64,000 nucleotides of DNA from Deminuibacter soli (GTDB lineage: Bacteria; Bacteroidota; Bacteroidia; Chitinophagales; Chitinophagaceae), in contig NZ_QTJU01000010.1 in NCBI RefSeq assembly GCF_003412455.1, positions 122,762 through 186,761 on the forward strand. Direction: 5' to 3'. A program made the translations under genes and the position numbers. Under the pieces are notes generated by a model. That model was not told where the DNA came from. It ran no database searches and saw only the letters and a program-made list of their open reading frames with translations. Positions 51,418-60,204 of this stretch are shown in pieces; positions within the stretch are counted from its first letter, which is position 1; every line of letters begins with the position of its first letter.

Positions 51418-51650
51418 CTGTAGTATACTAAAGGGTAAAAGAAAAGGAACCAAAGATAACCGTTTTGCCCGGTAGCATAAACGGCGCGGTGAATTGTTTC
51501 ACCATTTCCATGGTTCTGTTTAATTCGTTGAATAGAATTTACGGGTTTGGCGTGCGCAACAGAAACTATCTAACGGAGCAGCGTGGCTAAGTAAACGATT
51601 GCAGCAAACAAGCCCTTCTTTTTGAAGGAAAAAAAGCTAATTTTATTGCT

Positions 51651-52076
51651 ATGAACAAGAACGCGGGGAAATGGATTTTTCTGGCTGATGATGACGAAGA
51701 TGACTGTTTATTGTTTGGCGACGCGCTGATGGCTGTGGCCGAAAACGCGCTGCTCACGACCGTTTCAGACGGTTTTGAATTAATGCACCTGCTGCGTGAA
51801 CAACAGCCTGCTGCACCGGATATTATTTTCCTTGACCTGAACATGCCCAGGAAGAACGGCTTTGAATGCCTGCATGAAATGCAGCAATTTCCGCAATTCA
51901 GGAATATACCTGTAGTGATTTACTCCACCTCTGCACAGCAGCAGGATATTGACCGCGTATACCAGCAGGGCGCCCGTTATTACCTGTGCAAACCCGATTC
52001 GTTTGAAGAACTGAAAAAAGCGATCAGCAACGTGTTATCCATTGACTGGCACCAGCACCAACAGCCACCGCTGTAG
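51651..52076 (+). CDS. Single-domain response regulator paired with the CZB-PAS kinase
   Basis: A Rcp1-like receiver with a run of acidic residues (DDDEDD, 13-18), phosphoacceptor Asp62 in IIFLDLNMPRKNG and Lys114 in YYLCKPDSFEEL. There is no output domain. Its TAG stop overlaps the GTG of the longest kinase frame by one base, and the preferred kinase ATG is 68 bp further. The two genes therefore form an operon, and the receiver is the likely phosphate acceptor of that kinase. Confidence 0.9.
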   Translation: MNKNAGKWIFLADDDEDDCLLFGDALMAVAENALLTTVSDGFELMHLLREQQPAAPDIIFLDLNMPRKNGFECLHEMQQFPQFRNIPVVIYSTSAQQQDIDRVYQQGARYYLCKPDSFEELKKAISNVLSIDWHQHQQPPL

Positions 52077-52144
52077 TGTATTTAATCACCGCCCGGAATA
52101 CCCGGTCAACCGGCCGCTGTGTCAGCACAGCCCATGCAACTGAA

Positions 52145-54574
52145 ATGAACAGCATTGAACTCGATTTCGCGCTTGCAAAAGCACGCCATATAGCCTTTAA
52201 AACACAACTGCGCCTGTACCTGTACAGCCTCGCCGGTACTGAAGCGCCGGATGTATCTGACCGCGCCTGCCATGTTTACAAATGGCTGCACGAACATGCG
52301 CTGCCCTCCTACGGACATATCCCTGAAATACACCAGCTGGAAAAAGCACATAGCGAACTGCATCATTTTGCAGAAAAACTGGTACACCTGCACCAGCAAG
52401 GCAATACAGCGGGCGCGCAACAGGGATTGTCGCAGCTGGAGCTACTATCTGCCCACCTGCTTGCCCTGCTCGATGTAGCAGAAACGCAACTGCGCATGGA
52501 GACTAGTGCAACACCTGCAGGCATGGAAGCAACACCCGCAGACTACAACGAACTGCTGCAGTTAAAACAGCAAATTAACCAGCTGTACGAACATATACAG
52601 TTACAAAACAGCGAATGGCTGAACACGGCAATCGCACACAACAGCCCTGACGGGCGTTTCTTCAGCATTGTAGAACAGGCACCCGCAGGTATTACCATCT
52701 TCCGCGGGAAAGACCTGGTGGTAGAAATGGCCAATGCCGCCTATCTCGAAATCATCAATAAAACGGCAGCCCAGTTTGTAGGCCGCCCCCTGTTTGAAGT
52801 ACTGCCCGAAGTACGCCCCATGGTAGAACCCCTGCTGCTGGGTGTGCTGCATACGGGCATTCCCTACTATGGTTCTGAATTTGCTGCCGTGCTAAACCGC
52901 TTCGGACAACTGCAAACCTGTTATTTCAACTTTGTATACCAGCCCCTGCGGGAATTGGATGATCATATCAGCGGCGTGATTGTGGTAGCACATGAAGTAA
53001 CTTCGCTTGTGCATGCCAAATATGAACTGAACCAGCGCGAGGCGCATTTCAGAAGCCTGGTAACACAGAGCCCCATTGCCATGACGATATTCAAGGGACC
53101 AGACTTTGTGATTGATATGGCCAACAATACCCTGCTGAACAATATCTGGAAAAAGACAGCGGCAGAAGTACACGGCAAAAAGCTGCTGGATGTTTTTCCT
53201 GAACTGGAAGGCCAACGATACCCGAGGTTATTACAGCAGGTGCGCGATACCGGCAAAGCCTACAGTGAAAAAGAAGCTATTGCCTGGGTGCAAAACCCGG
53301 AAGGCTTAAAGAAATACTACCTCGATTTTGAATATGCCCCACTGTTTGAAAACGACGGCAGTGTAGATGCCATTATGGTAACAGTGAGTGATATTACCGA
53401 ACGCAAAGAGATTGAGCTGGCCCTGCGCGCCAGTGAAGAAAAATTCAGGCTGCTTACAGACACCATGCCGCAACTGGTTTGGACGGCAGACAGTGATGGC
53501 CAGATCAACTATTTCAGTGAAGCCATTATGGCTTATGCCGGCTTGCCGGTAAGCGAACTGCTGGGCGATCAATGGCTGGAACTGGTACATGCAGATGACC
53601 GGGAAGCGAGCGTAACCTCGTGGCGAAAAGCGGTGAGCAATGGCGCGGATTATCATACCGAACACCGCTTCCGCAAGCATACAGGCGAATACCGCTGGCA
53701 TCTTACCCGCGCCAAGGCACTGAAAAATGCAGATGGCTCCGTAAGTATGTGGGTTGGCTCCAGCACAGATATACATGCACACCGGCTTTTTACCAACCGC
53801 CTGGAAGAGCAGGTGCTGGTACGCACGCAGGAACTGAAGAAATCGAACGAAGAACTGCTTAGCTCCAACAACGAACTGGCACAGTTTGCCTATGTGGCCA
53901 GTCATGACCTGCAGGAGCCATTGCGTAAAATAAAAACCTTCGTCTCCCGCATCCTCGAAACAGAACAGCAATTGTCTACCGGCGGCAAACACTACTTCGA
54001 CCGTATTCATGTATCTGCTGCACGCATGCAGCAACTCATCACCGACCTGCTTGCGTTCTCCAAAACCAGCAACGACGGCACTTCCCCCGAAACGGTAGAC
54101 CTTAACCTGTTGCTGCAACACGTGCTCGACAACCTGAGTGAGCCCATCCATGAAAAAGGAGCGCAGGTACATATTGGCCGGCTTCCGACATTGTTTGTTA
54201 CGCGCTTCCAGTTTGAGCAACTGTTTACCAACCTGCTCTCCAATGCACTGAAGTTTGCGCGGGAAGGCATTGCGCCGGTTATCAACATAAACGCCGCTAT
54301 CATCAGCGGTACCAGCATACCACACAGCGGCGCAGATACTACCGCACCATACCACCATATCAGCATAGCAGATAACGGCATCGGTTTTGAACAGGAATTC
54401 AGTGAACGCATCTTCCTGGTATTCCAGCGTCTCCACTTAAAAACAGCCTACGAAGGCACGGGCATCGGCCTGGCCATCTGCAAAAAAATTGCCGAGAACC
54501 ACAACGGCATCATCACCGCAGAAGGCCGCCCCGGCGCGGGAGCCACGTTTCATTTGTATTTCCCGGTGGAATAG
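52145..54574 (+). CDS. CZB-domain PAS sensor histidine kinase
   Basis: Residues 1-110 form a chemoreceptor zinc-binding (CZB)-like helical bundle with the expected ligands His15, Cys42 (ACHVYKW), His69 and His73 (AHSELHH). Three PAS domains follow (about 180-300, 310-430 and 440-560). A HisKA domain has the phosphoacceptor His587 in ASHDLQEPLRK, and an HATPase_c domain shows NLLSNALKFA, ADNGIGFE and GTGIGLAICK. There is no membrane segment, so it is a cytoplasmic kinase. CZB domains sense zinc or hypochlorous acid elsewhere. The ATG at 52145 is preferred to the GTG at 52076. Confidence 0.87.
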   Translation: MNSIELDFALAKARHIAFKTQLRLYLYSLAGTEAPDVSDRACHVYKWLHEHALPSYGHIPEIHQLEKAHSELHHFAEKLVHLHQQGNTAGAQQGLSQLELLSAHLLALLDVAETQLRMETSATPAGMEATPADYNELLQLKQQINQLYEHIQLQNSEWLNTAIAHNSPDGRFFSIVEQAPAGITIFRGKDLVVEMANAAYLEIINKTAAQFVGRPLFEVLPEVRPMVEPLLLGVLHTGIPYYGSEFAAVLNRFGQLQTCYFNFVYQPLRELDDHISGVIVVAHEVTSLVHAKYELNQREAHFRSLVTQSPIAMTIFKGPDFVIDMANNTLLNNIWKKTAAEVHGKKLLDVFPELEGQRYPRLLQQVRDTGKAYSEKEAIAWVQNPEGLKKYYLDFEYAPLFENDGSVDAIMVTVSDITERKEIELALRASEEKFRLLTDTMPQLVWTADSDGQINYFSEAIMAYAGLPVSELLGDQWLELVHADDREASVTSWRKAVSNGADYHTEHRFRKHTGEYRWHLTRAKALKNADGSVSMWVGSSTDIHAHRLFTNRLEEQVLVRTQELKKSNEELLSSNNELAQFAYVASHDLQEPLRKIKTFVSRILETEQQLSTGGKHYFDRIHVSAARMQQLITDLLAFSKTSNDGTSPETVDLNLLLQHVLDNLSEPIHEKGAQVHIGRLPTLFVTRFQFEQLFTNLLSNALKFAREGIAPVININAAIISGTSIPHSGADTTAPYHHISIADNGIGFEQEFSERIFLVFQRLHLKTAYEGTGIGLAICKKIAENHNGIITAEGRPGAGATFHLYFPVE

Positions 54575-54731
54575 TGAGTGGTGAGTAGTGAGTGAAGAAC
54601 AAACAGGTGAATAGTGAATAAAACAGCCGCCGTTGCCGGTGTCCCCACCGGCAACCAGCTTTCGCTGAGATCATCTCGACTGTCGATTCCCGATTCTCGA
54701 CGGCTTTCTTCTCACAACTGACGATTGCCGG
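54575..54731. repeat. Repeat cluster between convergent kinase and GH3 genes
   Basis: Contains GTGAGTAGTGAGTGAA/GTGAATAGTGAATAA words (54575-54622). A perfect 10-bp stem-loop with loop TCCC follows (GTTGCCGGTG / CACCGGCAAC, 54632-54655), then a family A copy (CATCTCGACTGTCGATTCCC, 54673-54692). The same stem-loop type with a different stem is found at 60104-60125. Confidence 0.65.
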
Positions 54732-57110
54732 TTACTTCACCTCAAATTGCCCCTTCAGGCGTATGTCTTTTGAGGAAGCGCCCACCATTACCGTGAACGT
54801 GCCCGGTTCTACCACCCGTTGCAGCTGTGTGTTTAACAACTGCAGGTCTGCCGTGGTAAGCTGCCATTGCACCTGCTGCGCCTGCCCTGCTTTCAGGTGC
54901 AACCTTGCAAAACGCTTCAGTTGCTGAACAGGCGTTACCACGTTTGACACCTCATCGCGCAGGTATAACTGCGGTACTTCATCTCCATCAGTAGCCGAGG
55001 TATTTTTAACCGTGAAAGAAACGGTTACCGTGCAGTTAGCTGCTGAACCCTTCACCTGTGTTTGCAGGTTACTGTAAGCAAACGTGGAATAACTTAACCC
55101 ATGCCCGAAACTGTACAAGGGCGTATCATCCATCTCCACATAACCATGGCGCGATGCGGGTTTGTAATTGTAATATACCGGCAGCTGGCCAACAGATTTG
55201 GGAACAGACACCGGCAAACGCCCTGCAGGATTATAATCACCAAACAACACATCTGCCACAGCAGCACCACCCTGCTCGCCGGGATACCAGGCATTCACAA
55301 TGGCAGGCACATGCGCTGCAGGCCAGTTAATCAGCAATGGCCTGCCTTCAATCAACACCAGCACCACGGGTTTGCCCAGCGCTACAATGCGTTGCATCAA
55401 TTCGTTCTGCAACCCCATTAAATCAAGCGTCGCACGGTCGAAGCCTTCGCCGCTTTCCATATCACTTACGGCGGTTTCGGCAGATTGAACCTGTGCTGCA
55501 CCGGTATTGGCATACGATGTTTTAAAATCACGCGCACTGGAACCACCGAGCACCAATACCACCACTTCTGCCTGTTGGGCTGCTGCAATAGCCGCATCCA
55601 TACCTGCATGCGATGTATCGCGTATAGCACAGCCTTTGGCATAGGTAACCGTTGCTGCAGGCAGTTTTTCGCGGATGCCGCGCAGTATGGTGAGCACCTT
55701 GCCTTCCGGTTGCGGTGCGGTGTAATCGCCCAGCTGGTTGTATACATTGTCTGCATCAGGACCAATCACCGCAATCTGTTTGATGGATTTGGACAGCGGC
55801 AGTAAACCGCCTTCATTCTTCAGCAACACAATGGATTCCTGCGCCACCTGTTTGGCCAGCGCCACATGCGCAGCATTATTGGCTGCACGTTGCGCAGCAG
55901 CAGTATCTGCATAGGGATGCTCAAACAGGCCCATAGCAAACTTCAGCCGCAGTACGCGCGCAACAGCTGTATCCAGCTGCGGCATGCTTACCTGTTTGGC
56001 TTTGATGGCTGCCAGCAGCGGCGTATAATAACTGTCACCGCCAAGATCTGCATCTACACCGGCTTTCAGGGCCATGGCCGCAGCTTCTTGTTTAGAGGCA
56101 GCAACATGATGCGTGAACTGCAGTCCGGGTATGGCACCCAGATCAGAAACGGTAAATCCTTTAAAGCCCCATTGTTTGCGCAACACATCCTGCAGCAGCC
56201 AGGCATTGGCCGAACAGGGCACGCCATCGATAGCGTTGTAGGAAGTCATTACCGATGCTGCACCAGCCTGTACAGCCGCCTTAAACGGCGGCAGGTAGCA
56301 TTCCTGCAGTTCGCGCAAACCGGTGGTGGAAATGCCGCCATTGTGGCCGCCTTCCGGTGAGCCATAGGCAGCAAAATGTTTCAGTGTGGAAATAACCGTA
56401 TGGTCTGTATTAAAACCTGTTCCCTGGAAGCCCTGTACCATCGCCGTTCCCATAGCTGTGATGAGTACCGGGTCTTCACCAAAGGTTTCTTCCATGCGCG
56501 ACCAGCGCGGTTCGCGTGCAAGATCGAGCACTGGCCCATAGCCGATATGCGCGCCCTGGGCCCTTGCTTCCCGCGCAATGGCAGCCGCCATCTGCTGAAT
56601 CAATGGAGCATCCCAGGTGCTTGCCTGACCAATAGATGTGGGAAATACTGTGGTACCGATGGCCATATGCCCGTGTGCACACTCTTCGCTCAGCAACAGC
56701 GGAATGCCCAGCCTGGTATGTGTAATAACGTATTGTTGTAAAGCATTGGCCGCTTTGGCTGCCAATGCAGGGGTAAGACCGGTTTCGAGTGTTTTCTTAG
56801 TCCATGGATCGGCCCTGAAAGTGGCCCATAGCATGCCGATATGCTGGTCAGCCACTGCCTTTTCAAATGCAGCGCTGGTGGTAACTGCAGTACCATTTTT
56901 AGCATACATATCCCAGCCCAGCAATGTGAGCAGCTGGCCTGCTTTTTCTTCCGCGGTCATGCGGGCAAGCAGGTCTTTCACCCTTGTTTCAACAGGAAGG
57001 GAGGCATTTTTATAAGCAGGTGGCTGGTTATGCTGCGCCTGCACCTGCAATAAAGCGGTGCTGCAAAAAAGGACAATCATGCCGCGGTATAAGCAGTGGT
57101 ACATTCTCAT
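54732..57110 (-). CDS. GH3 family beta-glucosidase-type hydrolase, secreted
   Basis: Three-part GH3 enzyme. The N-terminal barrel includes ARMTAEEKAGQL and ALLLSEECAHGHMAIGTTVFP-like substrate loops and the nucleophile Asp323 in GFTVSDLGAI. The middle sandwich carries AKQVAQESIVLLKNEGGLLPL and VLVLGGSSARDF. The C-terminal fibronectin-like domain begins with the GHGLSYSTFAYSNL segment. A signal peptide is likely whichever of the ATGs at 57152, 57110 or 57080 is used; 57110 adds a basic n-region. It is the last gene of the operon with the DASS transporter and porin, and probably releases glucose or a related sugar from the imported substrate. Confidence 0.9.
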   Translation of the reverse strand: MRMYHCLYRGMIVLFCSTALLQVQAQHNQPPAYKNASLPVETRVKDLLARMTAEEKAGQLLTLLGWDMYAKNGTAVTTSAAFEKAVADQHIGMLWATFRADPWTKKTLETGLTPALAAKAANALQQYVITHTRLGIPLLLSEECAHGHMAIGTTVFPTSIGQASTWDAPLIQQMAAAIAREARAQGAHIGYGPVLDLAREPRWSRMEETFGEDPVLITAMGTAMVQGFQGTGFNTDHTVISTLKHFAAYGSPEGGHNGGISTTGLRELQECYLPPFKAAVQAGAASVMTSYNAIDGVPCSANAWLLQDVLRKQWGFKGFTVSDLGAIPGLQFTHHVAASKQEAAAMALKAGVDADLGGDSYYTPLLAAIKAKQVSMPQLDTAVARVLRLKFAMGLFEHPYADTAAAQRAANNAAHVALAKQVAQESIVLLKNEGGLLPLSKSIKQIAVIGPDADNVYNQLGDYTAPQPEGKVLTILRGIREKLPAATVTYAKGCAIRDTSHAGMDAAIAAAQQAEVVVLVLGGSSARDFKTSYANTGAAQVQSAETAVSDMESGEGFDRATLDLMGLQNELMQRIVALGKPVVLVLIEGRPLLINWPAAHVPAIVNAWYPGEQGGAAVADVLFGDYNPAGRLPVSVPKSVGQLPVYYNYKPASRHGYVEMDDTPLYSFGHGLSYSTFAYSNLQTQVKGSAANCTVTVSFTVKNTSATDGDEVPQLYLRDEVSNVVTPVQQLKRFARLHLKAGQAQQVQWQLTTADLQLLNTQLQRVVEPGTFTVMVGASSKDIRLKGQFEVK

Positions 57111-57155
57111 GGCTACCCATTGGTGAGCAACAAATGTACTGGTAAAACGCATTGC

Positions 57156-58586
57156 CTACCACAATCCCAACACCTTCCACCACAGGCCGCCTATGCCGAA
57201 CCAGATGGCCAGAAACAGCACACTGATAAAAAAGCCGTGTTTCCACCAGTCTTTCATATCAACGTAAGTGCTGCCAAAGAATATCGGTGCAGGGCCATGA
57301 CCATAGTGCGTTAACGAACCCATGAGCGTTGCACACGCACCCAGGAAAATAGCGAGCATGGTACCTGGCACACCCACAGATACACCCACCGCGAGAAACA
57401 CGCCATACATCGCTGCAGCCTGTGCGGTAGCGCTGGCAAACATATAGTGACAGTAAGAGTACACCAGTATAATCAGGGGGAACGCCACCTGCCAGCTCAG
57501 GTGCGAAATCTGCGCGCCGATCAGGTTACCAAACCAGCCGATAAAACCCAGCGAGTTTAAATAAGAGCCCATCATTACCAGCGAAGAAAACCATACAATA
57601 GTATCCCATGCGCCTTTCTCTGCCTTTACATCTTCCCAGGTAAGCACACCGGTAAGCAGCAATATGCTTAGCCCGATTAATGCGCCCGTAGTAGCATCCA
57701 TGGCAAACAGGTTGCCGAAAATCCATAGTATCAGCAGTACAAAAAAGGTAACCACCATCAGCCATTCCGCCACTGTTACAGGGCCCATTTCTTTCAGTTT
57801 CTGCGCTGCCATAGCAGGTGCATCTTTGGTATTCTTCAGTTCAGGCGGGTAGAATTTATACAGGAACAAGGGCAGCACTATAAAACACACCAGGCCAGGC
57901 AACAGCGCAGCAATGGCCCAGCTGCCCCAGGTAATGGTGATACCCAGGTCTTTCGCAAACTTCTGCGCCATCGGGTTACTGGCAGTGGCGGTTAAAAACA
58001 TCACCGAGGTAATCATATTCGCATTGTAGCTGCTCAGTGTAAGAAAAGCGCCTATCCTGCGGTGTGTTTCCGGCTTATCCGGTTCTGAGCCCATGTTTAC
58101 GGCAATGGATTTCATGATGGGGAAGATAACACCACCTGCCCTTGCCGTATTACTGGGAATAGCAGGCGCCAGTATCAGATCGGCAATGTTAAGCCCATAA
58201 GCCAGTCCCAGCGGCCCTTTGCCAAACAACCGGATAAAATAATACGCCAGCCTGGTACCCAATCCTGTTTTAATAAAACCACGTGCAATAAAAAACGCCA
58301 GCCCGATGAGCCAGATGGTGGAATTACCAAAGCCACTCAATGCATTGCCAATCGCCTTTGCAGGGTCACCGGGTGCCAGTACCTGTGTTACGGCACACAG
58401 CGTAATACCCAGCATGGCCATCGTACCCATAGATGCGGCTTTGAGAATAATACCGAAGATGGTAGCCAGGAAGATGGCCAGCAAATGCCAGGCATTGGGC
58501 TTCACCCCTTCGGGCACAGGAATAAACCAGATGACGACACCAATAACAACGGTGATCAGCAACGGTATGGGCTTTACTTCTTTCAT
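57156..58586 (-). CDS. DASS family anion:sodium symporter-like permease
   Basis: A 476-residue membrane protein with about 12 helices, of the divalent anion:sodium symporter family (CitT/TtdT-like). Two conserved substrate-site motifs are visible: APAIPSNTARAGGVIFP and, in the second half, SLTHYGHGPAPIFFG with ATAQAAAMYG. It likely imports a dicarboxylate or sulfate-type anion across the inner membrane. It lies between the porin and GH3 genes with gaps of 24 and 45 bp or less. A GH3 in the same operon suggests that the imported compound may carry a glycosyl group or a sugar acid. Confidence 0.9.
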   Translation of the reverse strand: MKEVKPIPLLITVVIGVVIWFIPVPEGVKPNAWHLLAIFLATIFGIILKAASMGTMAMLGITLCAVTQVLAPGDPAKAIGNALSGFGNSTIWLIGLAFFIARGFIKTGLGTRLAYYFIRLFGKGPLGLAYGLNIADLILAPAIPSNTARAGGVIFPIMKSIAVNMGSEPDKPETHRRIGAFLTLSSYNANMITSVMFLTATASNPMAQKFAKDLGITITWGSWAIAALLPGLVCFIVLPLFLYKFYPPELKNTKDAPAMAAQKLKEMGPVTVAEWLMVVTFFVLLILWIFGNLFAMDATTGALIGLSILLLTGVLTWEDVKAEKGAWDTIVWFSSLVMMGSYLNSLGFIGWFGNLIGAQISHLSWQVAFPLIILVYSYCHYMFASATAQAAAMYGVFLAVGVSVGVPGTMLAIFLGACATLMGSLTHYGHGPAPIFFGSTYVDMKDWWKHGFFISVLFLAIWFGIGGLWWKVLGLW

Positions 58587-58610
58587 ATAAATAAGATGAT
58601 AGTTTGTTCA

Positions 58611-59774
58611 TTAAAAGCGCACCTGCAGCTGCACATAGGCCAGGCCGTGGTTATTGACCGTAGTAAGCGGAACCTTGTTTTTATACAGATCTATCGCTAC
58701 ACCCATCTGCAATGCAGCATACAGGTTATCAGCAAAAATCCAGGTAAAGTTGGGAATGATGGTCTGCCGCGGATTACTGTTCTGCTTATAGGTTTCATCA
58801 AAATACTCGTACCGTGACGACAGCTCCAGCGCCCTGATACGCGGGCGTTTCGGCTCGTACCGCAAAATGGGAAATACATAAAAGCCCTGCATCCTGTACT
58901 GGCTTAACCCGGGTTTGCTGGTCGCAGTATCGGCTTTGTACGTAGTAAAACTGGTGCCGTTTTTAAACTCCCCGCCCAGCAGCAGTTTCCACTTGGTGCT
59001 AAGGGAAAACCGGGTTATGATATCTGCACCAATGGCGTTACCGGTACCTGAACCCTGGCTTCCGATGGCTGCGTTTAAACCGATGGTGGTGGTTTTGTTA
59101 AGATCGGCCTCTATGCGGGCATAGGCATTTTTACTGTTGTCGTTATCCAGCGCCTGGTTACGGTTATTGCCATTGTACACTCCTGTGTAATAACGCATCG
59201 GCAAATCATCGTCTTCTTTGGTAATGTTACCATAAATAGACACGCCTATCTGGAAACTCTGCCAGCCATTGCTGCCAAAGGCATAGTACTGGTTGGAATA
59301 ATCCAGCGTGCGGATGATATCTACCGGCATCGCATCTTCAATACCGAAGAAGGGGCGGAACTGCCCGGCCTGTATATTGAAATACTTGTTGAGGGAGTAT
59401 TTGATGTAGGCATTCTCCAGCACCTTGTTGGCAGGTTCGGTGTTGAACTCTGCAAAGTTGATCATGAAATTGGCGGAGAAGTGATCATTTACATTGGCCT
59501 TTACCTGCAATCGCGCGCGCTTGATCAGAAAACTGTTGGTAATACCCTTGGTACTGGCGGCCGGATCGAACTGTTTGCCATTTACATCCACGTTTTTGGT
59601 AACGGAGGCGAGGTAACGCGTTTGCAGCAAACCGGCAAAACTGAGGGATCGTTTGTAGGCGGAATAATTGGTAATTGTTCCGGTGTCGAGTGCAGAGATG
59701 TCTTTCTGCTGTGCGTACCCCTGCAAAAATGCGAGTACGGCAATACTGATGGCCAGGAGTTTTTTCAATGTCAT
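58611..59774 (-). CDS. OprP-like outer membrane porin
   Basis: A signal peptide (starting MTLKKLLAIS, ending GYAQ) precedes a barrel of the phosphate-selective porin O/P type. Segments include SFLIKRARLQVKANVNDHFSANFMINFAEF, KYFNIQAGQFRPFFGIEDAMP, and RIRALELSSRYEYFDETY, ending in a terminal Phe. It is the first gene of the porin-DASS-GH3 operon and would let the anionic substrate cross the outer membrane. The ATG at 59774 starts the signal peptide. An upstream promoter with a perfect palindrome is visible. Confidence 0.87.
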   Translation of the reverse strand: MTLKKLLAISIAVLAFLQGYAQQKDISALDTGTITNYSAYKRSLSFAGLLQTRYLASVTKNVDVNGKQFDPAASTKGITNSFLIKRARLQVKANVNDHFSANFMINFAEFNTEPANKVLENAYIKYSLNKYFNIQAGQFRPFFGIEDAMPVDIIRTLDYSNQYYAFGSNGWQSFQIGVSIYGNITKEDDDLPMRYYTGVYNGNNRNQALDNDNSKNAYARIEADLNKTTTIGLNAAIGSQGSGTGNAIGADIITRFSLSTKWKLLLGGEFKNGTSFTTYKADTATSKPGLSQYRMQGFYVFPILRYEPKRPRIRALELSSRYEYFDETYKQNSNPRQTIIPNFTWIFADNLYAALQMGVAIDLYKNKVPLTTVNNHGLAYVQLQVRF

Positions 59775-59809
59775 AGGCAGATGTTTCAGCTTCGGCGCCT
59801 GTGGCAAAC

Positions 59810-59856
59810 CGAATATAGGCAGAACCGCATATACCAGCTAAATGTAACGGTTACAT
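59810..59856 (-). promoter_or_regulatory. Promoter and perfect palindromic operator of the porin-DASS-GH3 operon
   Basis: TATATTCG on the - strand (59810-59817) fits the -7 box and is the same octamer as in the xylB promoter. The perfect palindrome ATGTAACGGTTACAT (59842-59856) has its 13-bp core TGTAACGGTTACA (59843-59855) exactly 25 nt upstream. No good -33 TTG is present, which fits an activator-dependent promoter. Confidence 0.6.
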
Positions 59857-59898
59857 AACGTACTGAATGTACAGCTTTTTCTGCGAAATGACAGAGAT

Positions 59899-60094
59899 CG
59901 GGAATCGGGACATCGACAGTCGGGATGATCGCAGCGAGTACCAACTTCGAGAATCGAGACATCGACAGTCGAGATGATCGCAGCGAGTACCAATTTCGAG
60001 AATCGAGACATCGACAGTCGAGATGATCGCAGCGAGTACCAATTTCGAGAATCGAGACATCGACAGTCGAGATGATCGCAGCGAATTTATTCTT
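59899..60094. repeat. Four tandem 49-bp units, family A
   Basis: Four units beginning at 59899, 59948, 59997 and 60046, each reading CGAGAATCGAGACATCGACA, then GTCGAGATGATCGCAGCGAG, then TACCAATTT. The first has GGG in place of GAG (CGGGAATCGGG), and the last is cut after GCAGCGA. The length is not a multiple of three. Single copies lie at 4897, 9449, 46401 and 54669. Confidence 0.9.
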
Positions 60095-60103
60095 TGCCCG
60101 CCC

Positions 60104-60204
60104 GCGGCTGTGTCCCCACAGCCGCTGCAGAAACCGGAAAACTTCAAACGTTAAACCATTAAACCATTGAACAATCAAATCATTGAACAATCAAACCATT
60201 GAAC
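60104..60204. repeat. TCCC-loop hairpin and family B repeats
   Basis: The perfect 9-bp stem GCGGCTGTG / CACAGCCGC with loop TCCC (60104-60125) is followed by three words of TTGAACAATCAAA type (60141-60204) up to the stop of the helicase gene. Together with the tandem array this fills the 430-bp gap after the porin start. Confidence 0.65.

Noticed and set aside
59899..60094. CRISPR array or coding repeats
   Set aside because: The 49-bp units are contiguous without spacers. The length is not a multiple of three, so no continuous repeat peptide is encoded.
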